DNA of 64,000 nucleotides from Hydromonas sp. (lineage in GTDB: Bacteria; Pseudomonadota; Gammaproteobacteria; Burkholderiales; Burkholderiaceae). The notes below the pieces were generated by a model. That model had not been told where the DNA came from. It saw nothing but the letters and a program-made list of their open reading frames with translations, and ran no database searches. Position numbers and translations under genes: made by a program. The stretch spans positions 124,001-188,000 of the forward strand of contig JAFEII010000028.1 of NCBI GenBank assembly GCA_017495165.1, written 5' to 3'. This document shows, piece by piece, positions 57,538 to 64,000 of the stretch. Every line of letters starts with the position of its first letter. The first letter of the stretch is position 1.

Positions 57538-58446
57538 TTAGTGCAATGCCTGAACGCTTGCCGAATCAATGCTCGGATCAAACAAGTCATGGACTTGTGC
57601 GGCAGAAAAACGGTAGTTTTGGCCACAAAAATCGCACGACACATTCAGTTCAAGCTGCTCATCAATCATCGAAAACGCCTCATCAGCGCCCAGCATGGTC
57701 AGCATATTGGTCACTTTTGCGGGCGAACAGGTACAAGCAAACGTCACGTCATCCGTGGTGTGCACGTCAATTGGGTGCTCCCAAAACAAACGGTGCATTA
57801 ATGTCTCAGCACTTTGCTCAAGCAACTCAACCGCACCCAATGTGCGCGCAATTGGCAAAAAATCCTCCCACGTATGTTCAAATTCAACATTCAAACCGCC
57901 GCCATGATTGGGCAAACGCTGCAACAAAAAGCCCGCCGCATTCTCGTGGTTGGCCGCCAGTTGAATCTCAGTTTCAAGTTGCTCAGAGTTGTTCATGTAA
58001 TGTTCAAGCACCTGCGCCATGTTCTCACCAATCAGCGGCACAATACTTTGATACGGTTGTTGACCTTCTTGGCGGTGGTTCGGGTCAAGCGTAATCGCAA
58101 ATTTACCCGCCTGATTCACATTCACCAGCGCGGCCAAATCCATCGAATCGTCAACTTGTGCGTCATCGCGTAATTTTGCAGTGGCGCGCATCGTTAAATC
58201 CGCGCGACACTCAGCCACCAAAAGCTGCACAGGCCCATCGCCTTGAATTTGCATAATCAGACTGCCATCAAATTTGAGATTGGCCGAAAGCAGGGCGCTG
58301 GCCGCCACCATCTCACCCAACAGCTTTTCAACCGCAGCAGGGTAGCGTTTGTGCGCACGAATATCGCGCCACGTGTTGGGTAAATGTACAATTTCGCCTT
58401 TGACAGGCGCATTTTTAAACAAAAAGCGGTGTAAAGTGTCGCTCAT
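57538..58446 (-). CDS. hslO: Redox-regulated chaperone Hsp33
   Basis: A 302-residue holdase activated by oxidation. The four zinc cysteines are in FACTCSP (C-x-C) and VSCDFCGQNY (C-x-x-C), the normal arrangement. AAGGA precedes the ATG. It is divergent from earP. Confidence 0.95.
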   Translation of the reverse strand: MSDTLHRFLFKNAPVKGEIVHLPNTWRDIRAHKRYPAAVEKLLGEMVAASALLSANLKFDGSLIMQIQGDGPVQLLVAECRADLTMRATAKLRDDAQVDDSMDLAALVNVNQAGKFAITLDPNHRQEGQQPYQSIVPLIGENMAQVLEHYMNNSEQLETEIQLAANHENAAGFLLQRLPNHGGGLNVEFEHTWEDFLPIARTLGAVELLEQSAETLMHRLFWEHPIDVHTTDDVTFACTCSPAKVTNMLTMLGADEAFSMIDEQLELNVSCDFCGQNYRFSAAQVHDLFDPSIDSASVQALH

Positions 58447-58577
58447 AAAATTTTATCCTTAAGTTAAGGCGCGCATTTTACGCGATTTTTGCTTTTTTGT
58501 TTTCCGCAACCTGCATTTTGCAGGTGCGGATTTTTAGAAAAATGACCAAACAACTAAATTTACCAAAAGGAGTATCC

Positions 58578-59657
58578 GTGCAACGCTGGGTTATATTTTG
58601 CAAAGTCATCGACAATTGGGGCGACATCGGCGTGAGCTGGCGGCTCGCGCGCCAGCTCGCACACGAATATCCATGCGCCGTCGACTTATGGCTCGACGAC
58701 TTGTCCGCGCTGTCTTTTATTTGGCCAGATGCCGCACCAACCGCATTGGCGCAAACCATTGAAGGCGTCACCATTCACCATTGGCAGCAAGACACGCAAT
58801 GGCACGCCCAACCAGCGCCCAGCGTCTTGATTGAGGCATTTTCATGCGATGCACCAAGCGCATACATTGCGCACGCCCACCAGCAGAACCCGCAATTTAA
58901 ATGGCTAAGCTTGGACTATTTAAGCTCACAACCTTGGGTTGAGGGCGTTCATTTGCTCAACTCGCCCCAACCAAATGGTTTGAACAAAGTCTTTTTCTTC
59001 CCTGGTTTTACCCATAAAACAGGCGGTCTTTTGCGTGAAAAAACCAGCAGCACCGCTGACATCCAATTTTACTCAGACCAAGAACATGGATTAAAAATCA
59101 GCCTGTTCGGCTACGACGACATGCCTTTGCTCAAATGGCTGCCATTACTCAACACACACCAAACCCCCGTTCAATTAAATGTCACCAGCGGCAAAGCGCA
59201 GCGCGCCGTACAACAAGCGTGCCTGCAACTTGGCCTGCAGGCTGGACAAAATCAGTCTTTGCACATTCAGTACTTGCCCATGCTCAAGCAAACCAGCTTT
59301 GACGCATTGCTGCAGCAGAGCGATTTAAATTTTGTGCGTGGCGAAGACTCATTGGTGCGCGCCATCTGGGCGGAAAAACCATTTACGTGGCATATCTACC
59401 CGCAAGACGACGGCGCGCACTGGGATAAATTACGTGCTTTTTCCAGCACATGGACACAGACGTTTCCCGCACAATTGCAAAATGTGTACTTAAACTGGCA
59501 ACTTGCCTGGAACGGTGCGCAAACCGTTCATTTTGAAACCGCTTGGCTGGACTTTGTCAATCAATCAAAAAACCTAACCCACGCAAGCGCGGCAGCTGCG
59601 CAAATTTTGCGTGAGCAGCCCGATTTGGCCGCCCAATTATGGGAATGGGCGATATAA
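58578..59657 (+). CDS. earP: EF-P arginine rhamnosyltransferase EarP
   Basis: A 359-residue GT-B glycosyltransferase that moves rhamnose from dTDP-rhamnose to Arg32 of EF-P. It begins with the family motif FCKVIDNWGDIGVSWRLARQL, which holds the catalytic Asp. Later comes LNFVRGEDSLVRAIWAEKPFTWHIYPQ, which binds the nucleotide sugar. The start is GTG at 58578 with an ideal AAGGAG five bases before it. A longer ATG frame from 58497 lacks one. efp follows 86 bp downstream. Confidence 0.95.
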   Translation: MQRWVIFCKVIDNWGDIGVSWRLARQLAHEYPCAVDLWLDDLSALSFIWPDAAPTALAQTIEGVTIHHWQQDTQWHAQPAPSVLIEAFSCDAPSAYIAHAHQQNPQFKWLSLDYLSSQPWVEGVHLLNSPQPNGLNKVFFFPGFTHKTGGLLREKTSSTADIQFYSDQEHGLKISLFGYDDMPLLKWLPLLNTHQTPVQLNVTSGKAQRAVQQACLQLGLQAGQNQSLHIQYLPMLKQTSFDALLQQSDLNFVRGEDSLVRAIWAEKPFTWHIYPQDDGAHWDKLRAFSSTWTQTFPAQLQNVYLNWQLAWNGAQTVHFETAWLDFVNQSKNLTHASAAAAQILREQPDLAAQLWEWAI

Positions 59658-59694
59658 ATCAGTTTTGTGCTGGCAAAAAGCACACATATTGCGC

Positions 59695-59700
59695 TATAAT
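59695..59700 (+). promoter_or_regulatory. Candidate -10 box for efp
   Basis: A consensus TATAAT lies 44 bp before the efp start. No good -35 box is found 16-18 bp upstream, so this is moderate evidence for an efp-specific promoter inside the earP-efp gap. Confidence 0.4.
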
Positions 59701-59743
59701 TCGCCGCTATGTTTTTCCAATTAATTTTTAGAAAAGAATCTTT

Positions 59744-60304
59744 ATGAAAAGTGCACAAGAACTCCGCGTTGGCAACGTCTTTATGATGGACGGCTCAGCA
59801 AAAGTTGTTTTAAAGTCAGAATACAGCCGCTCAGGTCGTTCAGGCTCAATCATTAAAATGAAAATGAAAGATTTATTAACTGGCGCACCAGCCGAAACGG
59901 TTTACCGCGCAGATGATAAATTTGACGTCGTTGTCTTGGACAAAAAGAAAGTAACCTATTCTTACTTTGGCGATCCAATGTACGTCTTCATGGACGAAGA
60001 ATACAACCAGTACGAAATCGAAGCCGAAAGCATGGGCGACGCATTAAATTACCTAGAAGATGGCATGGTTTGCGACGTGGTTTTTTACCAAGAACGTCCA
60101 ATTTCTGTCGAGTTAGAAACCACCATTGTGCGCACGGTTGATTACACAGAACCAGCAGTCAAAGGCGATACATCATCTGGCCGCGTATTAAAAGCCGCCA
60201 AATTAACCACTGGCTATGAAATCCAAGTGCCATTGTTTGTAGACGCTGGCGACAAAATCGAAATCGATACCCGCACCAATGAATACCGCTCACGCGTGAA
60301 GTAA
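59744..60304 (+). CDS. efp: Elongation factor P
   Basis: A 186-residue translation factor that rescues ribosomes stalled on proline runs. The tip loop is YSRSGRSG and places Arg exactly at residue 32. Arg32 is the rhamnosylated residue in EarP-type bacteria, where others have Lys34 for EpmA. It pairs functionally with the earP gene upstream. Ends in the usual domain III ([18 protein letters not shown]). Confidence 0.97.
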   Translation: MKSAQELRVGNVFMMDGSAKVVLKSEYSRSGRSGSIIKMKMKDLLTGAPAETVYRADDKFDVVVLDKKKVTYSYFGDPMYVFMDEEYNQYEIEAESMGDALNYLEDGMVCDVVFYQERPISVELETTIVRTVDYTEPAVKGDTSSGRVLKAAKLTTGYEIQVPLFVDAGDKIEIDTRTNEYRSRVK

Positions 60305-60323
60305 TCTTCATTTTTGGTCAAAT

Positions 60324-60360
60324 AAAAAGCATTCCCAGTTTATTTTGGGAATGCTTTTTT
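60324..60360 (+). terminator. Terminator after efp
   Basis: AAAAAGCATTCCCA and TGGGAATGCTTTTTT pair around an 8-nt loop, with T-run. Confidence 0.88.
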
Positions 60361-60364
60361 GTTT

Positions 60365-60389
60365 GCCGATTACCGATTACCGATTACCA
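60365..60389. repeat. Short tandem repeat, 7-bp unit
   Basis: Three copies of CGATTAC directly after the efp terminator. The remaining gap to msrA (to 60506) shows nothing else. Confidence 0.8.
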
Positions 60390-60506
60390 ACCGTCAAGTG
60401 CCAATAAAATAAAGCGCCAGTTCAAACTTTAAGCGCGGTGCGCTCAAAGAAAGAAGCCCCTAAAAATAGCCGATTGCAAAATCCACGCCAGATTTTTAAC
60501 AACCCG

Positions 60507-61070
60507 TTACGCCAAAAAATCAGGCAAAGTCGCTTTGATTTTGGCCACTTTGGGCGCAATCACCGCTTGGCAATAGCCTTGATAAGGATGCCGCTCAAAA
60601 TAATGTTGATGCTCGTCCTCCGCCCGCGTGTAGTGACAAACCTGCAAAACATCCGTCACAATTGGCGCAGTAAAATCCGCAGCGATTTGCGCAATAAACT
60701 CAGTTGCAGCAAGCATTTGAGCGGGCGAATGCCAATAAACAACCGAGCGGTATTGCGAGCCAACATCCGCGCCTTGCCGATCGCGAGTAGTCGGATTGTG
60801 CATCATAAAAAACACCTGTAATAATTGGCGATACGAAATGATTTGCGGGTCAAATAAAAAATGCACCACTTCAACCAAACCCGTTTGCCCACCACAAACA
60901 TCCTGATAATTGGCATAAGGGGAGGGCGAGCCCGCATAGCCCACTTCCAACTGCAACACGCCTTTGATATTGGAAAAAGCAGACTCCGTACACCAAAAGC
61001 AGCCGCCGCCCAGTGTTGCATACTCAAGATTGGGGGTAAAAAAACGAGCAATGGATTTATTTTCAGACAT
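60507..61070 (-). CDS. msrA: Peptide methionine sulfoxide reductase MsrA
   Basis: A 187-residue enzyme reducing S-methionine sulfoxide. The active-site motif is GGGCFWCTESAF, with the catalytic Cys first. Also present are VGYAGSPSPYANYQDVCGG and EDEHQHYFERHP, with the substrate-binding Glu and His. No MsrB domain is attached and no signal peptide is seen, so it is cytoplasmic. It lies 19 bp beyond the TPM gene on the same strand. Confidence 0.95.
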   Translation of the reverse strand: MSENKSIARFFTPNLEYATLGGGCFWCTESAFSNIKGVLQLEVGYAGSPSPYANYQDVCGGQTGLVEVVHFLFDPQIISYRQLLQVFFMMHNPTTRDRQGADVGSQYRSVVYWHSPAQMLAATEFIAQIAADFTAPIVTDVLQVCHYTRAEDEHQHYFERHPYQGYCQAVIAPKVAKIKATLPDFLA

Positions 61071-61088
61071 TCAAACCTCCAATAAAAA

Positions 61089-61628
61089 TTATAAAACTTT
61101 AGGCTGATTGCTGACACGGTTTTGCGTAACCTCGCTCAAGTGCTGTGGAAAATGCTGGGTCAACGCTTGCCCCAAACTTTCAACCAAATGAGCCAAACCT
61201 TGCGCCAATGTCTCACCATGCACCGAGGCATTTAAATCCCGCACCCATAAATCCCACTGCGCTTGGGGAATCACATCAGCCAAGCCACGATCCGCCACCA
61301 ACTCAACGCGTCGCTCTGCCACCAAAAAATAGATTAAAACGCCATTATTTTGTGGCGTATCCCACACCTGCATTTTACTAAAAACCCGCCACGCACGATC
61401 ACGTGGCACGATGCGCCGCGCCAAATAAGCAAATGGCAAACGCGTTTCAAAAGCAATCGCAATCTCTCCCGTATGCGCCATTTCCGAGCGTTCAATTAAA
61501 TCAGCCAAATGCGCTTGCGCATCGCTGGGCAATAAACGCCGTGTTTCCCAAGAACCCGTGGTGTAATGGCGGACAAAACGCCGCACATACTGTAGCCATG
61601 AGCTGTGTAAAGGTTCAAAATATTTCAT
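61089..61628 (-). CDS. TPM-domain protein, soluble
   Basis: A 179-residue protein with a single TPM (Psb32/MOLO1-like) domain: AHLADLIERSEMAHTGEIAIAFETRLP, then NNGVLIYFLVAERRVELVADRGL. No signal peptide or membrane helix. The ATG at 61628 overlaps the stop of the larger TPM gene (TAATG) and has AGGAG upstream. Such pairs follow lemA in many betaproteobacteria. Function unknown. Confidence 0.85.
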   Translation of the reverse strand: MKYFEPLHSSWLQYVRRFVRHYTTGSWETRRLLPSDAQAHLADLIERSEMAHTGEIAIAFETRLPFAYLARRIVPRDRAWRVFSKMQVWDTPQNNGVLIYFLVAERRVELVADRGLADVIPQAQWDLWVRDLNASVHGETLAQGLAHLVESLGQALTQHFPQHLSEVTQNRVSNQPKVL

Positions 61629-62590
61629 TACCAATCTCCTCCTGCACCACCGCCACCAGCATCTCCGCCGCCGCCAGAACCTGACCAGCCACCAGAACCG
61701 CCACCATTGCCGCCGCCAAAGCCACCCGCACCAAAAATTGAGCCGAACACAATATCACTGCTGCGCTGGCGTGCATTTGAATCCGCGCCCAAACGACTGC
61801 GCCGCTGCGTGGCCAATTGCGTGTATTGTTTGCCAAACACAAAAATGGCGCACAACACAATCAACCCAATCATCAGGGCGATGAAGCCTGCGCCCATATT
61901 CAGCGACACAAAAGAAGCCACAAACCCACCCACAGGCGCAGCAATCCAGCGACTGGTACTGCGTGCGATAAGCGAGCCAATCGCAATCGCAGTGAACGTA
62001 AGAACAAAAAGCGATGTAAATAAATCTGAGCCACTTTGTTGATGCCAATCGTTTTGCGGGGCAGGGAGCGCCTCACCCAGAATCAGTTTGAAAACTTGAC
62101 TCGTGGCAGCATCAAGCCCAACATAAAACTGGCCTGCGGCAAACGCAGGCTTCATTTGCTCCATCACAATTCGCTTGGCCGCCAAATCAGGAATTGCGCC
62201 CTCCAGCGCACGCATCACATAAATATGCATTTTCCGATCATTTTTGGCAACCACAATTAAAACCCCATCGCCAATGCCTTGGCGCCCGAGTTTATAAGTG
62301 TTTGCAGCGCGATGGGCATAATCAAAAATATCCTCTGGCCCCGTTGTTTCAACCATCAAAACACCCACTTGGCTGCCACTTTTAACCTCAAATTCTTTGA
62401 GTTTTGCCTCCAGTTGCGCAAGCTCGGTAGCGCTTAATGTGTGCGTCAAATCATTGGCCAAAGCGCGTAAAGGCGGCACAGCTTGGAGTTCTTGGGCGAA
62501 AATCTGCGCGCCAAAAATGGTTAAAAAAGCACACATTAGTAGGCGAGCTGTTTTTAAACCAAGGCATTTAAGCCATAAATTAAGGTGCAT
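61628..62590 (-). CDS. TPM-domain membrane protein with glycine-rich tail (YgcG type)
   Basis: A 320-residue protein. A signal peptide (to about FAQE) is followed by a TPM domain (about 50-175: SQVGVLMVETTGPEDIFDYAHR, GIGDGVLIVVAKNDRKMHIYVMRAL). Two or three membrane helices then come around 190-260, and the C-terminus is very rich in Gly and Ser and ends GGDW. This is the YgcG-type architecture, proposed for envelope stress or photosystem-repair-like roles. Confidence 0.88.
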   Translation of the reverse strand: MHLNLWLKCLGLKTARLLMCAFLTIFGAQIFAQELQAVPPLRALANDLTHTLSATELAQLEAKLKEFEVKSGSQVGVLMVETTGPEDIFDYAHRAANTYKLGRQGIGDGVLIVVAKNDRKMHIYVMRALEGAIPDLAAKRIVMEQMKPAFAAGQFYVGLDAATSQVFKLILGEALPAPQNDWHQQSGSDLFTSLFVLTFTAIAIGSLIARSTSRWIAAPVGGFVASFVSLNMGAGFIALMIGLIVLCAIFVFGKQYTQLATQRRSRLGADSNARQRSSDIVFGSIFGAGGFGGGNGGGSGGWSGSGGGGDAGGGGAGGDW

Positions 62591-62810
62591 CTCATTGCTC
62601 CTATAACAATTGTGCGATTGACATCACACAAATAAAACATGCCTGAAAGGCGTAGAGCAGGGCGCTCGTATCAAATCAAAACAAATCATGGCGAGCCATG
62701 CAAAATCACAATCAGCGAAATTAAACACTTTTATCATTATTTAACGGCACTTGACCACATTTGATGCAATTTTTGACGTTATTTGTGGCGATTGGTAAAA
62801 ACAACCAAAA

Positions 62811-62849
62811 TGACTAAAAAACAAAGGCGAGCCTTTGTTTTTTTAGTCA
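62811..62849 (-). terminator. Long hairpin downstream of lemA
   Basis: TGACTAAAAAACAAAGGC pairs with GCCTTTGTTTTTTTAGTCA with a 2-nt gap and one extra T. It lies just after the lemA stop on the minus strand, so lemA transcripts may mostly end before the TPM genes. The rest of the gap (62591-62810) shows no gene. Confidence 0.8.
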
Positions 62850-62856
62850 AATTAAA

Positions 62857-63450
62857 TTACTTCTTGTTAAAATCCACCTCAGGCGCTTCACTAATTTCAG
62901 CCTCATTGGCCACACTGAAGTTGGCTTTGACCTGATAACCCATCATTTTAGCGGTTAGGTTATTTGGGAACGTGCGCAGCGTTGAATTGTATTGAGAAAC
63001 CGAAGCAATGTAACCGTTTCTGGCTATTGCAATTCGATTCTCCGTCCCTTCAAGCTGCGTGCGCACATCTTGAAAGGCTTGGTTTGACTTTAAGTTTGGA
63101 TAGTTCTCAGAGACAACCAACAGGCGCGACAAAGAGCCTTGCAACTGATTTTGCGCCGCAATGAACTTTTCAAACGCGACAGGGTCATTCACCAATTCAG
63201 GCGTCGCTTTAATCCCACCAACTGAAGCGCGCGCAGCAGTGATTTCGGTCAAAACGCCTTTTTCAAAATTAGCTTCCGCTTGAGCGGTTTTAACAATATT
63301 GGGAATCAAGCTGGCGCGGCGCTGATATTGATTCAAAACCTCAGACCACTTGGCCTTGACATTTTCATCTTGGGTTTGCATGGTATTGTAACCGCAGCCG
63401 CTGAGCAATAAAGTCGCAGCAGTTGTAAAAAGCATGATTGTTTTTTTCAT
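62857..63450 (-). CDS. lemA: LemA-family lipoprotein
   Basis: A 197-residue LemA protein with a signal peptide ending in the lipobox LLSGC, so it is lipid-anchored. The helical bundle has the family motifs VKAKWSEVLNQYQRRASLIPNIV and NYPNLKSNQAFQDVRTQLEGTENRIAIARNGY. The longer frame from 63495 lacks a ribosome site, while GAGGA precedes the ATG at 63450. Clustered with TPM genes as usual. Its molecular role is not settled. Confidence 0.9.
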   Translation of the reverse strand: MKKTIMLFTTAATLLLSGCGYNTMQTQDENVKAKWSEVLNQYQRRASLIPNIVKTAQAEANFEKGVLTEITAARASVGGIKATPELVNDPVAFEKFIAAQNQLQGSLSRLLVVSENYPNLKSNQAFQDVRTQLEGTENRIAIARNGYIASVSQYNSTLRTFPNNLTAKMMGYQVKANFSVANEAEISEAPEVDFNKK

Positions 63451-63774
63451 ATGATTCCTCGAATGGTTTGGGTTTGTTTGGTGATACGACCGCACAACTT
63501 GCTATAATTTGCCACAAATTGGCTTGCTTAGAAATGCGCAGGCGCAGTATAAAGCATTTTTAATTCGCGTTCTTTTACGCAGTGGGTTTTCAGTTATTTT
63601 CGGAGCATTTAAAAAGATGCGGGATGATGCACTTATAAAATTTAACATAATATAAATTATACGAACTTTACTGTGTGTAAAGATTGCGCTGGTTTTAAGA
63701 CTTGCGCACATTTGTAAAGCCTCTTAAATCTTTTATAAGGCAAGTTTCATGCCAACAAAGCGATACGTACTACT
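63451..63774. other. Gene-free stretch upstream of lemA
   Basis: About 320 bp of AT-rich sequence between lemA and the eno terminator. It holds -10-like runs on both strands (for example TATAAT near 63504) and probably the lemA promoter. I see no convincing coding frame, RNA gene or repeat. Confidence 0.5.
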
Positions 63775-63805
63775 AAAAAACACCTGAAAATGTCAGGTGT
63801 TTTTT
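63775..63805 (-). terminator. Terminator after eno
   Basis: CACCTGA and TCAGGTG pair, with A-run and T-run on either side. On the minus strand it lies 22 bp beyond the eno stop. Confidence 0.85.
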
Positions 63806-63826
63806 GGATGATTACCCAATCTAAAA

Positions 63827-64000
<174 letters not shown>

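Noticed and set aside
63502-63711. A 69-residue minus-strand frame upstream of lemA
   Set aside because: Composition is unlike a protein, there is no ribosome site, and it overlaps the probable lemA promoter region.

Overview
The window comes from a betaproteobacterial chromosome, most likely Burkholderiales, with a lower GC content by eye than Burkholderia or Ralstonia. The evidence is the combination of DUF3460, DUF3106 and DUF3619 proteins, EarP with an Arg32-type EF-P, the lysA-lptM // cyaY arrangement, and the map-glnD and orn // M48-rsgA neighbourhoods. Nearly all of it is dense housekeeping sequence. I saw no rRNA, tRNA, CRISPR array, integrase or insertion sequence.

Layout. 1-4.5 kb: end of lysA, lptM, cyaY, tldD, an exporter ABC protein and a small phage-like remnant. 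4.5-12.2 kb, minus strand: a B12-dependent ribonucleotide reductase, clpX, clpP, an RDD protein, and a coupled gamma-carbonic anhydrase / ECF sigma / DUF3619 / DUF3106 operon. 12.3-21.1 kb: a DUF455 protein with murI, a 54-aa protein, a solitary flavin-dependent halogenase, uvrB, a low-molecular-weight phosphatase, a possible structured RNA, and recQ. 21.1-24 kb: the one clearly accessory island. It holds an AT-rich RloC/PrrC-like ATPase with a zinc hook and a candidate anticodon-nuclease triad. It also holds the 3' end of a lost DNA methyltransferase and several REP-like palindromes. 24-37.8 kb: sbcB, rpiA, gdhA, an internally repeated 142-aa protein, ftsB, rpe, apaG, polA, a LOG protein, a NadR-kinase-like ATPase, maf, rng, scpA and a DUF3460 gene. 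37.9-49 kb: tamA-tamB, a Kazal lipoprotein coupled to a VOC protein, a cysteine-synthase-like enzyme, an EamA transporter, an M23 peptidase with a bactofilin, and a YheT hydrolase. 49-64 kb: glnD, map, an endonuclease/exonuclease/phosphatase (EEP)-family hydrolase, an IclR regulator, rsgA, an M48 protease, orn, hslO, earP-efp, msrA, lemA with two TPM genes, and the end of eno.

Genes that work together: tamA-tamB (outer-membrane assembly), earP-efp (EF-P rhamnosylation and polyproline translation), M23 peptidase-bactofilin (local wall remodelling), clpP-clpX (proteolysis), lemA-TPM-TPM (envelope), and the sigma/DUF3619/DUF3106 set (probable envelope-stress sigma with its membrane partner). The best candidate for an under-described system is the RloC-like gene beside the methyltransferase remnant. 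It looks like an anticodon-nuclease defence gene that outlived its restriction-modification partner.

All calls come from reading the sequence. No database search or folding program was run.
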